Part shown: positions 32,546 to 41,438 of the stretch, piece after piece | How positions within the stretch are numbered: the first letter of the stretch is position 1 | Layout of the letters: the number at the start of each line of letters is the position of its first letter | DNA from: Pseudoclavibacter helvolus | GTDB taxonomy: Bacteria > Actinomycetota > Actinomycetes > Actinomycetales > Microbacteriaceae | Direction of reading: 5' to 3' | Assembly (NCBI RefSeq): GCF_014191305.1 | Contig: NZ_JACHWJ010000001.1 | Coordinates: forward strand, 930,001 to 994,000 | DNA: 64,000 bases | Made by a program: the position numbers and the translations under genes | The notes under the pieces: model-generated | What the model was told of the DNA's origin: nothing | Seen by the model: only the letters and a program-made list of their open reading frames with translations | The model's database searches: none

Positions 32546-35517
32546 GATGAGGCCTCCGCTTCTTCCCGCAGGAATCGCTTGAACTCGTCGAACATGTCGC
32601 GCACGTCGAACAGTTGGTTGCCGTCCTGGACGTTCATGGATGCGTGCATCTGCCGAGCGTCCGTGTACGCGGATTGCGCGTACGACGGTGACGAGTAGGA
32701 CACGTTCGACTGCGACGCGACCTGCGACCAGTCCCCGTATGGGTCGCCGCCGTTCGCGAGGCCACGGAACGCGCCCTGGCGTGCAAGCTCACGCATCCGG
32801 TACATGGCCGGCTGACCGCCAACCATGTCGACCTCGTTGGCCGTCCACACGTGCTCGCCGTGGGCGAGCATGAACGGCTTCGAGTCGACACCCTTCGGGC
32901 CGGGCGCGATGATCTCGCCACCACCCGCCTTGCCCGTCATGCCGTTCGAGGAGCGAATCTCCTGCGTCCCGGACTCCGAGTTCGTGTAGATCGTGATCGT
33001 GCGGCCGTTGTTCGCGTTGATGAACGTGTCGATCGTGGCCTGCGCGCCCACCGTGTCGGACGAGATGCGCGTCATGACGCTGTCGGGGATCTGCCCGAGC
33101 AAGTGGTTGTAGCCGTCGACACCAGCCGCGGCTTCCGCTGCGGTGTTGTAGATCTGCGTCGCAACTTCGTCGGGAACGCCGACGAGCTGGTCGGCGTAGG
33201 CCTTCGCCTGCTCTTCCGACAGCCCCATCTGCACGCCGAGGTTGTAGACCTCGTTCCACCCGTTCTGCAGGGCGGTTTGCATCTCCTCCGCGCTGCCCGT
33301 GGTCTCCCACAGGTCGGCGGCGTAGTCACGCGTGGACTGGCCCACGTCCATGAGCGACTGCATGGCCTCCCGGCCAGCCTCCGACTGCAGGTTCAGCTCA
33401 CCCGTCATGCCATCGACGAGCGTCTGCCCCTCCTCGAGCTTCTCGTTCAGCCCCTCGAGGCCTTCCTTCGCTTGCTCGACGGACGCGTAGTAGTCCATCT
33501 CCGCGTTGAGGGAGTCGTAGAGGATGCTGTTGTAGTTCGACAGTTCCTCGGCGAGTCCAGCGATGGCGCCTGCCGCGTCCTCTGCGTTGGTCGCCTGCCC
33601 CGTCAGCGCTTCCGAATAGTCGGCGACGACTTCCGCGCCGTCCTGCATCGCGAAGTCGACCAGGTTCAACTTCTCCTGATGCGTGTCGAGCGCTCCGTCG
33701 ACGAGGCCGAGGCCAGCCGACTGCTCGAGCAGCGCGTCCCGGTATGCGGGCATCGTGTCGAGGAGCGTCACTAGCTGATCCCGCGACAGGCCAGCCTCTT
33801 CGGCCATACCTTGGAACATCTCGGCACCCGCTTCGGGGTCGAGGTTCGCGAACTCGGCGCCGAGGTCCTTGAGAACCATCGACGCGCCGCGCATCTCCGC
33901 CGTTCCCCAGTCCACGTTCCCCTGTGCAGCGGAGATCGCGTCGAGCGTGCCCGGGAGGTCCTTGAGCTGCTCGACACCCTTGCCCATGTCGACGTCCGCG
34001 CCGGAGATGAACTCGAGGAGGTCACCGAACACGCCCTTGGAGCGCTTGGAGGCGGCCTCGAAGAGGTCCATGTTGCCGGTGGAGTTCTTCATCGCGGCCG
34101 ACATTTCGTCGGCGCTGAGTTGCGCGTCGGAGAGGTTCGTCGCGAAGATCGCCACGGCGGACGCGGCGGCGAGGATGCCCCACGTGACGGGGTTCGTGAA
34201 CACGGCCGCGACCGCAGCCTTGACGGTGGTCGCCGTGACCCCGAGGGACACGAGCGCGGCCTGCGTGGCGGCGATCTGCGGGATGATGAGGAGCCCCGCG
34301 CCACCCACGAGCAGGATGCCACCCGCGAGGGCCGCAGAAGTGAAGATGAGGCCCTGCATGACCGGGTCAGCGTCACCAACAGCGTTCACCACTTCGGTGA
34401 TGGCCTGCACAACCTCACGGAGCGGCCCCTGCGCGCCAGACCCGATACGGATCATCGCGGTTTCCCACGCCCCACCGAGCTCCTCAACGTCGCCACCGAG
34501 GTTGTCGAGTCGAGCGGCCGCGACCTCCGCCGCGTACCCGGAGTCGTCGACCTTCGTGATCCAGTCGTTGATGCCGTCTTCGCCTTCGGCGTAGAGGACG
34601 TTCGCGGCGCGGATCGCGTCCTGGCCGAAGATGATCGCCATGGCGGCGTCACGGGCGGCCGGGGTGAGGCCTTCCATGCTGCCCTGCAGCTGACCGGCGA
34701 GGCCGGCCATGCCGATGAACTCGCCCTGCGAGTCGCGCGTCTTGATGCCGAGCTCTTCGAGCTTCGCCGCCGCTTCCCCTGTCGGGTTCGTGAGCCGCAT
34801 GAGCATCGTGCGGAACGAGGTGCCGGCGTCTGAACCGAGGAGGCCAGCGCCAGCGAACGCGGTCAGCGAGCCGACCGTCTCCTCCACGGAGAGGCCCATC
34901 TGGGAGGCGACAAGACCGGACTGGTTGAGCGCCTGGCCGAGGTCAGCGACCCCGCCCTGCGCCTTCCCAGCACCAGCGGCGAGGAGGTCAGCGACGTGAG
35001 TGGCTTCGTCTCCCGCGAGCTTGAACTGCGACAGGGTCGTCGCGGTCTGCTCAGCCGCGTCCGCGACGGACAGCTGACCGGCAGCCGCGAGATCCAGCGC
35101 ACCGGACAGGCCGCCGCCGAGGATGTCGGCGGTCGCGAGTCCAGCCTTGCCGAGCTCCTCGATGCCGCCGGCCGCTTCGGTCGCGGTGAACGACGTCGCC
35201 TGGCCCGCTTCGAGGGCAGCGTCACGGAGGACGCCCATCTGCTCGACGGGCGCCATCGTCGCGGACTGCACGGACGACATGGCCGTCTCGAACTGGGAGG
35301 CCGCAACAACTGAGGCGGTCACGAACCCGGTGAACACGGCACCGAACCCGGTGAGGACGCCGCCGAGCTGGTTCATGGCCTGCTCTTGCGTCATCAGCCG
35401 GTCGCCGAGCGCCGCCTGGGCCGACTCGAGGTCGAGGGTCGCCTGATGCGCGGACTTCGCGCCGGCCAGGTAGCCGGCGTTGTTCATCCCGAGGGTGACG
35501 AGCACACTCTTGCCCAT
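32536..35517 (-). CDS. tape measure protein
   Basis: 993 residues, which by the usual ratio of about 1.5 angstrom per residue predicts a tail near 150 nm. The PhageMin_Tail domain is clear (SQFETAMSSVQSATMAPVEQ, FTATEAAGGIEELGKAGL, MSVEET-like LSVEETVGSLTAFA). Several hydrophobic segments lie around residues 385-460 (GLIFTSAALAGGILLVGGAG). The C-terminus is low complexity. It sets tail length and helps DNA entry. Confidence 0.96.
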   Translation of the reverse strand: MGKSVLVTLGMNNAGYLAGAKSAHQATLDLESAQAALGDRLMTQEQAMNQLGGVLTGFGAVFTGFVTASVVAASQFETAMSSVQSATMAPVEQMGVLRDAALEAGQATSFTATEAAGGIEELGKAGLATADILGGGLSGALDLAAAGQLSVADAAEQTATTLSQFKLAGDEATHVADLLAAGAGKAQGGVADLGQALNQSGLVASQMGLSVEETVGSLTAFAGAGLLGSDAGTSFRTMLMRLTNPTGEAAAKLEELGIKTRDSQGEFIGMAGLAGQLQGSMEGLTPAARDAAMAIIFGQDAIRAANVLYAEGEDGINDWITKVDDSGYAAEVAAARLDNLGGDVEELGGAWETAMIRIGSGAQGPLREVVQAITEVVNAVGDADPVMQGLIFTSAALAGGILLVGGAGLLIIPQIAATQAALVSLGVTATTVKAAVAAVFTNPVTWGILAAASAVAIFATNLSDAQLSADEMSAAMKNSTGNMDLFEAASKRSKGVFGDLLEFISGADVDMGKGVEQLKDLPGTLDAISAAQGNVDWGTAEMRGASMVLKDLGAEFANLDPEAGAEMFQGMAEEAGLSRDQLVTLLDTMPAYRDALLEQSAGLGLVDGALDTHQEKLNLVDFAMQDGAEVVADYSEALTGQATNAEDAAGAIAGLAEELSNYNSILYDSLNAEMDYYASVEQAKEGLEGLNEKLEEGQTLVDGMTGELNLQSEAGREAMQSLMDVGQSTRDYAADLWETTGSAEEMQTALQNGWNEVYNLGVQMGLSEEQAKAYADQLVGVPDEVATQIYNTAAEAAAGVDGYNHLLGQIPDSVMTRISSDTVGAQATIDTFINANNGRTITIYTNSESGTQEIRSSNGMTGKAGGGEIIAPGPKGVDSKPFMLAHGEHVWTANEVDMVGGQPAMYRMRELARQGAFRGLANGGDPYGDWSQVASQSNVSYSSPSYAQSAYTDARQMHASMNVQDGNQLFDVRDMFDEFKRFLREEAEASSWR

Positions 35518-35537
35518 GAGGCCCCCTCGCTATGCAG

Positions 35538-36511
35538 TTATCTGGGGACTTTCGCCACCGTGAAGATGAGGCCCGCCCGCGCTTTGCGCTTCGTCTCTTC
35601 GGGCAGGTCCTTGTACTCGCCCTTGGTGAAGGCCTCGTCGACGTCAGCGCGCGCCGACTCGAGCGCCTTCATGGCGTAGTTGGTGCTGGTCGACACCTGC
35701 CACTCGAACGAGCCGTAGCCGTTCTCGGGGTCGCCTTCGGGGTCCATCTCGTCGGCAAACTTGTAGCCGCGGGGTGAGTAGCTGGCCTGGAGCTCGCGGG
35801 CCGCGTGCATCAGCTGCAGGTCCTCGCGGGAGAACTCCGACTCGCCGTCCTCGGGTACCCAACCCCAGAGGACGCGGGGCGAGCGTCCGAGGTCGATGGC
35901 GAGGAGCACGTCGCGGCGCAGGAGCGGGTCGGCCTCTAGCCTTTTTTTGCCGCTGCGTACCCGCCGACGTAGACCGTCTCGTTGAGTTCGATCTGAGCAA
36001 GCACGAGCGATGTGAGATCGCCGGAAGAGAGGTTCTGGAACACCTCGGCCCAAACCTCCGCTGAGGGCTTCTCTGTGGTCTCGTGGCCGTCCTCGTCGCG
36101 TTCCACCTCGAGGGCGGTGAGCTCGAGCGCGGCTTTGGTGCTCGCGATCGCGTTGAGGCCGTACTGGCGATCGAGCGTGTTCCAGGAGTCCTTGTCCTCG
36201 GGGAGCGGGTTGCGGGCCTTGACCGCTCGCCACTCGTGGTCGGGGACCTCGACGACGCGGATCACGACGAACTCGTCGCGAATCGTCGCGAGGAACTCCT
36301 CGAGGCGTGTGCTGGCTTCCTGGTAGGCGTGCAGCGCGAACCGGGGGTCGCCGTCGAAGCCTTCCTCCGTGCTCGCCTGGTAGGCCTTCTGTGCCGTGAG
36401 GGCGGCGTGCGCGAGCCGCTTCTGCTCGCCGAGGAGCTCTCGGTCGAAGAGGACATCGACGTCCTTGTGTTCGCGGGTCGCGGCCTTGGCTTTCTCGCTG
36501 AGCTTGCTCAT
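35538..36511 (-). CDS. tail assembly chaperone, long form made by -1 frameshift
   Basis: The second frame (35538-35941) has no convincing start of its own and continues from the shorter chaperone frame through a slippery run. After slippage the protein reads KKRLEADPLLRRDVLLAIDL, ELQASYSPRGYKF, and ends IFTVAKVPR. This is the G/GT arrangement conserved between major tail and tape measure genes in tailed phages. The long form bridges tail tube subunits to the tape measure during assembly. Confidence 0.85.
35936..36511 (-). CDS. tail assembly chaperone, short form
   Basis: 191 residues from MSKLSEKAKAATREH, with GGGAGA seven bases upstream; an ATG fifteen bases earlier is possible. Helical, charged, ending GGYAAAKKG then TAG. 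The terminal AAAAAAA run at 35942-35948 is the slippage site for the long form. Located directly after the major tail gene, as the family requires. Confidence 0.85.
   Translation of the reverse strand: MSKLSEKAKAATREHKDVDVLFDRELLGEQKRLAHAALTAQKAYQASTEEGFDGDPRFALHAYQEASTRLEEFLATIRDEFVVIRVVEVPDHEWRAVKARNPLPEDKDSWNTLDRQYGLNAIASTKAALELTALEVERDEDGHETTEKPSAEVWAEVFQNLSSGDLTSLVLAQIELNETVYVGGYAAAKKG
35942..35948 (-). other. -1 programmed frameshift site (seven A residues)
   Basis: On the minus strand the zero-frame codons are GCA AAA AAA GGC TAG. The A-AAA-AAA run lets both tRNAs re-pair one base back, after which the long chaperone frame is entered, skipping the TAG two codons later. Confidence 0.8.
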
Positions 36512-36547
36512 GTCTGTGTCTCCCATCGGTTCCCATCGGGGGTGGTG

Positions 36548-36582
36548 CTCGGGGCGGGCGGATGGGAGACGCCCGCCCCGAG
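36548..36582 (-). terminator. strong hairpin after the major tail gene
   Basis: A perfect 13-bp stem (ctcggggcgggcg / cgcccgccccgag) around nine bases between the major tail and chaperone genes. No T-tract. It probably lowers transcription beyond the abundant major tail gene. Confidence 0.65.
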
Positions 36583-36593
36583 GTTCTGTGTGG

Positions 36594-37103
36594 CTAGGCC
36601 GTCGCGGTGATGTCCTTAAGGACTTCGGAGCGGTAGCCGTAGGTGACGACCTTGGATCGGATCGCGTTGGTGTGAGGGGACTTGACCTTCGTCTTGACCT
36701 CGACTGGGTGGATATCCCACTCGTCGGTCGCGGCGATTTCCTGGTTGTGCGGGACCGCGTCGCGGACTGCGAGGAATCCCTCGGCGCCCTCGAGGAGGAG
36801 TGGATCCGCGACGGGTTCGGGGCCTCCGTAGACGATCGTGGACACGGCCGTGTCGGTCGCGAGGCCCTTCTCTTCGCGCCGCTGCGGGAACGTGAGTCGG
36901 TCGTCGGGGATCATCTCGAAGCCCGGTGTCGCGACGAATCCATCGGGGACGTGGCTGTAGGTGATGTCGACGGAAGTCTCGTCCTCGAGTTCAGCCTTGG
37001 TGGGCTTCATGTCTGCGGACGCGATCCCGTCGGCAGGAATCCAGAGGATGAGGAGGTTCCCGAGGCCCCTGACGGCCTTCTCGGGAGGGGTCTTCGTGAT
37101 CAT
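36594..37103 (-). CDS. major tail protein
   Basis: 169 residues, beta-rich with little coil: LGNLLILWIPADGIASADM, FVATPGFEMIPDDRLTFPQR and a C-terminal HTNAIRSKVVTYGYRS. Position between the head-tail joining genes and the tail chaperone, and the strong hairpin right after it, fit the tail tube subunit. Family similarity is weaker than for the neighbouring genes. Confidence 0.8.
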   Translation of the reverse strand: MITKTPPEKAVRGLGNLLILWIPADGIASADMKPTKAELEDETSVDITYSHVPDGFVATPGFEMIPDDRLTFPQRREEKGLATDTAVSTIVYGGPEPVADPLLLEGAEGFLAVRDAVPHNQEIAATDEWDIHPVEVKTKVKSPHTNAIRSKVVTYGYRSEVLKDITATA

Positions 37104-37108
37104 GCGGC

Positions 37109-37378
37109 TTACCTTTCGGTGTCGGGCCGCACGGGCGGCTCGTCTTCGGGCTCGACGGGTGTCGAGTCCACGGATGCGTTCGGCTCAGCTGCTGACAGCG
37201 CGTGGCGGCCGGCGTCGAGCACGGTGTCTGTGGCGTCAAGCGCGTCAGCGTTGCGCTGATGCTCCGCCGGTTCGCCCTCGAAGGGCTTGAAGAACTGCGG
37301 AAGGTCCGTCAGGTACGAGGCCGGGACCTCGATCGGGCGCCCTTCCGGGCCTTCGGCGATTGCGGTGTCCTGGCTCAT
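37109..37378 (-). CDS. small acidic protein between tail genes
   Basis: 89 residues: MSQDTAIAEGPEGRPIEVPA, an ALDATDTVLDAGRHAL helix, and a disordered acidic end (PVEPEDEPPVRPDTER). It starts 12 bp after the tail terminator-like gene. Function not recognised; it may assist tail tube assembly. Confidence 0.6.
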   Translation of the reverse strand: MSQDTAIAEGPEGRPIEVPASYLTDLPQFFKPFEGEPAEHQRNADALDATDTVLDAGRHALSAAEPNASVDSTPVEPEDEPPVRPDTER

Positions 37379-37389
37379 GGGAGCGGCTC

Positions 37390-37791
37390 CTAGCTGGGTT
37401 CTGAGGTGAATCGGTAGAGGGTGAGCACGACCCACACCGTGGGGCGCGTGTCGTCGTCGGGGAAGGTCTCGGTCGGACCTCGTTCGATCTGCGAGCAGAC
37501 GCGGCCTTCGACGTCGAGTTCGATGCCGAACTTCATCGGCGCGGGCCGCAGCCGCTCGTCGACTTCCTCGGCGTGCCACATGGCCTGCGCGAGGTCGGTC
37601 CCGGTGCACCGCACGGCAAACAGCAGCTGCTCTGCCGAGTAGGGTCCGGTCATGCGTGTCTGCTCGTCCTCCGGGATGGCGGGACTGATCAGCACGTGCG
37701 GGGCGGGTTTCTTGGTGCGTCCGATGTCGACTCGGTCCGCGAGCGCGTCGGTGGCGATGGCGGCCTTGAAGGCGTCGAGTTCGCGCTTCAT
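37390..37791 (-). CDS. tail terminator-like protein
   Basis: 133 residues, overlapping the HK97 gp10-like gene by four bases. MKRELDAFKAAIATDALADR followed by a beta-rich core (LLFAVRCTGTDLAQAMWHAE) and WVVLTLYRFTSEPS has the size, order and alpha/beta outline of siphovirus tail terminator proteins, which cap the tube. Assigned mainly by position. Confidence 0.65.
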   Translation of the reverse strand: MKRELDAFKAAIATDALADRVDIGRTKKPAPHVLISPAIPEDEQTRMTGPYSAEQLLFAVRCTGTDLAQAMWHAEEVDERLRPAPMKFGIELDVEGRVCSQIERGPTETFPDDDTRPTVWVVLTLYRFTSEPS

Positions 37792-38192
37792 CGGAGCAGG
37801 TCTTCGAGCGTTTGCGCGGCCGCGATCTCGATGCCGCGGACGAAGTCGTCTTCGTTCGCTTCGAGTGCGGTCTCGAGGTGCGCGAAGGGTGGGTTGTTGC
37901 GTGAGCCGTACTCGAAGAGGTTGCCGAGTGGGCCCTGCCGGCGTTCCTTGTCGGGGCCGATCTCCCATGCGATGTCATTGACCCGGTCAATAGTTTCGTA
38001 CCCGATCGCGTGCGGGTACGCGCTTGCAGAGCCACTGGTGAAGTCGCTCTGCGCTAGCGCCTTCGACTCGTCCTTGACGCGGCGAGCCGTGACTGTGCCG
38101 GCCTTCTTGAGGTTCACGCGGGACACGGCGTCGAAGTTCTCGAAGCTCGCGGCGAGGCGTTGCACCTGCGAGTTGTCGAAGGTGGACGTCAC
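37788..38192 (-). CDS. HK97 gp10-like head-tail component
   Basis: 134 residues. KKAGTVTARRVKDESKALAQ near the N-terminus, and YPHAIGYETI and LFEYGSRNNPPFAHLETAL in the second half are characteristic of the HK97 gp10 family, which helps complete the head-tail connection. Overlaps both neighbours by four bases. Confidence 0.85.
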   Translation of the reverse strand: MTSTFDNSQVQRLAASFENFDAVSRVNLKKAGTVTARRVKDESKALAQSDFTSGSASAYPHAIGYETIDRVNDIAWEIGPDKERRQGPLGNLFEYGSRNNPPFAHLETALEANEDDFVRGIEIAAAQTLEDLLR

Positions 38193-38584
38193 ACGATCAC
38201 CTCCGTGGTGCGGAACTTGCGGGCTGTGATCTGTGAGCCGCCATACGGCTCGTTGATGCGGAACTTCCGACCGACGAGGCTGCCGTCGTAGACGGACGTC
38301 TCGACCGTGAACTCGTCACCCGGACGCACATCGAGGACACTCGGCGGGAGGTGCAGCACGGGGTCCGTGATGACCACGAGACGGCCCTGGCTGTCGCGAG
38401 CGTCAGCCTCAGCCGTCGGCGCCTTCACGCGAGCCGAACCGGTGTAGACCGTGACCAGGGCCTCCTCGTACAGGCCCGTCGCCTCGTTCCACACCTTCTC
38501 GCCCTCGCGAGCGAGCGTCCCCGTCTCCGTACGAAGCCGCGCCGCGTGCTTGCGTCCACGACTCAACAGACCTCGAACCGACAT
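38189..38584 (-). CDS. head closure / DUF6093-like protein
   Basis: 131 residues. MSVRGLLSRGRKHAARLRTE is followed by a beta-barrel-like part (YTGSARVKAPTAEAD, VITDPVLHLPPSVLDVRPGD, GRKFRINEPYGG). This layout and its place between connector and gp10-like genes match actinophage head closure proteins. Confidence 0.7.
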   Translation of the reverse strand: MSVRGLLSRGRKHAARLRTETGTLAREGEKVWNEATGLYEEALVTVYTGSARVKAPTAEADARDSQGRLVVITDPVLHLPPSVLDVRPGDEFTVETSVYDGSLVGRKFRINEPYGGSQITARKFRTTEVIV

Positions 38585-38593
38585 CGCCGCCCC

Positions 38594-39058
38594 CTACCCG
38601 CCCGGATACCACGGGATCGGCTGACCATCCGGCGTCGGCACCAAGCCCGACACCGTCGGAGCAGGACGACGCGTCGTCGCCACCACGCCCAGGCCACCGT
38701 GCTTACGCGTCGCGGTCAGCGCCTCGAGCGTGCGAATCTCCGTCGCCGTGAGATACGCGCCGGCCTCCTGGACCTTGAACGACTCCGAGTGATCGTCGAG
38801 CGACCCCTGAGTCAGCGCCTCACGGTTGTCGTAGATCCGCGATGCACAGTAGACCGTGACCATCTCGACATCGTCCGGACGGTTCGCGAGGAGCCCTCCG
38901 GCCTCATCGAGCCAGGTCTTGCCCGTCACGTTGCGGACGAGGACGGACGCCGCACGAAGACACCGAAGTGCCCGCTTGGCGTCCGCCTCCTCCGAGATGT
39001 CCTCCCCGATCCATTCGGCGAGGTCGGTGACCGTTGCGAGTGGAGTCGGGGAGGCCAT
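38594..39058 (-). CDS. head-tail connector (adaptor) protein
   Basis: 154 residues, starting where the coat gene ends (one-base overlap). Helical N-terminus (LATVTDLAEWIGEDISEEAD, AKRALRCLRAASVLVRNVTG) with a later FKVQEAGAYLTATEIRTLEAL resembles HK97 gp6/SPP1 gp15-type adaptors. C-terminal tail is Pro-rich. Confidence 0.78.
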   Translation of the reverse strand: MASPTPLATVTDLAEWIGEDISEEADAKRALRCLRAASVLVRNVTGKTWLDEAGGLLANRPDDVEMVTVYCASRIYDNREALTQGSLDDHSESFKVQEAGAYLTATEIRTLEALTATRKHGGLGVVATTRRPAPTVSGLVPTPDGQPIPWYPGG

Positions 39059-39960
39059 TACTCCTCCACGCCGACGGAGACCGCGAACTTCGCCTCGAGC
39101 GTCGTGGCACCGTAGAAGGTGTCGACGATCGACTGGTCCTCGAGCTGCAGTGGGTTGTAGTGCTGGATCCAGCGCAGCGCGAACCCACCCTCAGACGCCG
39201 TACCCGAGAATGCGGCACCCTTCGGAGGCGCTGAGGGGCGCGTCACGAACGCGAACGCGTCCTTGTGGTAGGCGATGCCGAACGTCTCCGGGAGCGCCGG
39301 GTCAGCGACGATGTCGAAGCCGAACAGGCGACCGATGGTCGCGTTGCGCAGCGTCTCGGTCGTGCCCGACTCGTTCGCCTTCTGGAGGAGCTCGTCGCTC
39401 AGCGCGGCGGCCTCACCCGCCGAGCCGACGGCGAACGTACGGCCCGTGGTCGGGACCTTGCGGTCGTTGAGGACGCGACGGGTCTGGATGAGCACCTGAC
39501 GGAAGTTGGAACCGTCCGGGAGGATGTCCGGGATGACTGCCTCGGTAGCCCCCGCGCGCTGGATTGCCTGCATGCGAGTCACCAGGGGCAGCGCGAGGCC
39601 ATCCACGACCGACTCAGCCTGAGGCCTGAGGACCTGCTTCGTCATGTCCGTGAGACGGAACGTGGCGAAGTCGTCGGGAAGTCGAACGGCGTTGTAGATC
39701 TGATCCTCGAGCGTGACCGGGACCCACTTCTGGTTCAGCTCGTTGAACTGGATGGCCTCGCGCGCATCGCGCTTGGCCTTGGTGTAGACCTTCGCCTCAC
39801 CCGCAGTGATGGGGGCGAGGACGTTGACGGTCTGGCCGCGACCGGCGACGAACTCCGTGGAGAAGTCCTGACGCACCGTGCGGGGCAGGTTGCTGAGGTG
39901 GCGGAGAGCGGCAATGGTCCCCTTCGCCGCCTCCTCAGGCTTGAACAGCAGATGTGCCAT
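39058..39960 (-). CDS. major capsid protein, P22 coat / Gp5 type
   Basis: 300 residues, ATG at 39960 preceded by GGAGG. Typical features: N-terminal GTIAALRHLSNLPRTVRQDF, EFVAGRGQTVNVLAPITAG, LEDQIYNAVRLPDDFATFRL, and the beta-rich C-terminus KDAFAFVTRPSAPPKGAAF. It matches the P22-coat-like family with the HK97 fold. A scaffold gene lies immediately upstream. It forms the capsid shell. Confidence 0.92.
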   Translation of the reverse strand: MAHLLFKPEEAAKGTIAALRHLSNLPRTVRQDFSTEFVAGRGQTVNVLAPITAGEAKVYTKAKRDAREAIQFNELNQKWVPVTLEDQIYNAVRLPDDFATFRLTDMTKQVLRPQAESVVDGLALPLVTRMQAIQRAGATEAVIPDILPDGSNFRQVLIQTRRVLNDRKVPTTGRTFAVGSAGEAAALSDELLQKANESGTTETLRNATIGRLFGFDIVADPALPETFGIAYHKDAFAFVTRPSAPPKGAAFSGTASEGGFALRWIQHYNPLQLEDQSIVDTFYGATTLEAKFAVSVGVEE

Positions 39961-39991
39961 GCGGCACCTCCAATGGATATAAAGACGAAAC

Positions 39992-40011
39992 GCGCCACCC
40001 GTTGGTGACGC
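39992..40011 (-). terminator. hairpin between scaffold and coat genes
   Basis: On the minus strand GCGTCACC and GGTGGCGC form an 8-bp stem with one mismatch around AACG, followed by GTTTCGTCTTTA. It may act as a partial terminator or processing site before the coat gene. Confidence 0.5.
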
Positions 40012-40033
40012 GGTCGAGCAGAGTTGGAAACGC

Positions 40034-40555
40034 CTACTTGAAGATGTCGGCCGCGAACTTGTCGAGGTCGCCGACGACCGAGTCGTCGGCGGCATCGTTA
40101 CCGCCACCGCCGCGGAGCTTCACCTTGGGCTGGTTCGTCGGGGGCGTGCGGCCCTGAGTGAGCTCGAGCAGCTGCTCGGCATCCTCCAGGAGCGCTTCCT
40201 TCGTGTCGCCGACGAGGCGCTTGGCGAGGTTCGCGGGGAGTCCGGTGTCCAGAGCGACCTGCAGTCGAAGGTTCTCCGCCTCCAGGGCGGTGACCTTCTC
40301 GCTGCTGCCCTCGGAGTCCTTGGCCTTCGCCTCGGCTTCCTTGGCGCGCTTGCGGAGCGTGGCGGCTTCGGAGTTGAGCTTGCGGATCTTCTCCTGGACC
40401 TTGGACAGGTCGGTCGCTTCCGCGCCGTCCTGCTTGTCGCCCTTGGCGTCGTCGCTCTCGGTGCCCTCGGCCTGCTCCTGGCTGGCGTCCTGCTCCTCGA
40501 TGTCGGCGTCGTCGTTGCCGGTGCTGTCGTTCTGGTTCTCGTTGCCTGTTTCCAT
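40034..40555 (-). CDS. scaffolding protein
   Basis: 173 residues, very acidic at the N-terminus (NENQNDSTGNDDADIEEQDA), then a long coiled coil (IRKLNSEAATLRKRAKEAEA) and a basic end (KVKLRGGGG). Composition and place just before the coat gene are typical of scaffolds that organise procapsid assembly and are then removed. Confidence 0.9.
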   Translation of the reverse strand: METGNENQNDSTGNDDADIEEQDASQEQAEGTESDDAKGDKQDGAEATDLSKVQEKIRKLNSEAATLRKRAKEAEAKAKDSEGSSEKVTALEAENLRLQVALDTGLPANLAKRLVGDTKEALLEDAEQLLELTQGRTPPTNQPKVKLRGGGGNDAADDSVVGDLDKFAADIFK

Positions 40556-40601
40556 GATGTGTTGCCCTCCCGGGGCGGTTCAGGGCGCCGCCAGGGCGCC
40601 G

Positions 40602-41438
40602 TTAGACCTCACCGTCGGTGAGGAAGTCGAGGTTCTTGTTGCGCACGACTGGGGAGTCCTTGAAGACACCGTTCGCGCGCATCAGCGGCAGGATGTTCTT
40701 CTCCGTGCGCGGCAGTCCCAGCGCATCCACCTGAGCGGCGGCCCGCTGGTACTCGTCGATCGCGTACAGCTCGGACTCGTTCGGGATCCAAGCCCCGTAG
40801 ACGATCTCGGCGGTGCATCCGCAGTGCCCGTGGTAGCGCAGGCCCTCGCCTCCGCCACGAGTCGGACGCATCACGTCCCCAGCGGTCGAGGCTTGCGTCC
40901 CGTAGATCGGGCCCCGGGAGGCGAGCATCGCGCAGAACGTGCACGGGTTGCCGTCGGTGACTCGACGCCAGCCGACCGCGCGCTGATCGGAGCGGGCGGT
41001 CTCATCGACTGTGCGGCGTCCCCCGGCCATCGTGGCGCGGCGGACGATGCCGCCGTACTTCGTGACGGCAGCCGCGTGCGCCTCCGGCCCGGTGACGCCC
41101 TTATTGATGAGTGCCTTCACCCGGTTCGGCCCGTTGATGAGGAGCATCGCGCGGACTTCCTCGGCGTCGAAGTCGGCGCCGGCCGGAATCACCGGCCTTC
41201 CGACCTCGGCGCGCTGGTACTCCTCGAGGTACGCCGCGGCCAGCGACACCGAGGCATCGTGCTGACGCTCGGCGACGACGAGATTCGCAGCCATCCACAT
41301 CGGGACGGATGCGTCGATATCGTCGACGTCGAGGCGCGGCCAGAGCGCCCGAGCCGCGACTTCTGCTCGGGCCCCGACTCGAATCTGCGCGAGGCGGTGC
41401 GCATCGGTGAGTGCCCGCCCGTCAGCCGTTCGTGCCAT
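40602..41438 (-). CDS. MuF-like minor capsid protein
   Basis: 278 residues overlapping the portal gene by 17 bp. It has a helical N-terminal half and a compact C-terminal domain with RVTDGNPCTFCAMLASRGPI and YHGHCGCTAEIVY, the cysteine/histidine pattern of actinophage MuF-type capsid proteins. It is likely packaged near the portal. Confidence 0.85.
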   Translation of the reverse strand: MARTADGRALTDAHRLAQIRVGARAEVAARALWPRLDVDDIDASVPMWMAANLVVAERQHDASVSLAAAYLEEYQRAEVGRPVIPAGADFDAEEVRAMLLINGPNRVKALINKGVTGPEAHAAAVTKYGGIVRRATMAGGRRTVDETARSDQRAVGWRRVTDGNPCTFCAMLASRGPIYGTQASTAGDVMRPTRGGGEGLRYHGHCGCTAEIVYGAWIPNESELYAIDEYQRAAAQVDALGLPRTEKNILPLMRANGVFKDSPVVRNKNLDFLTDGEV

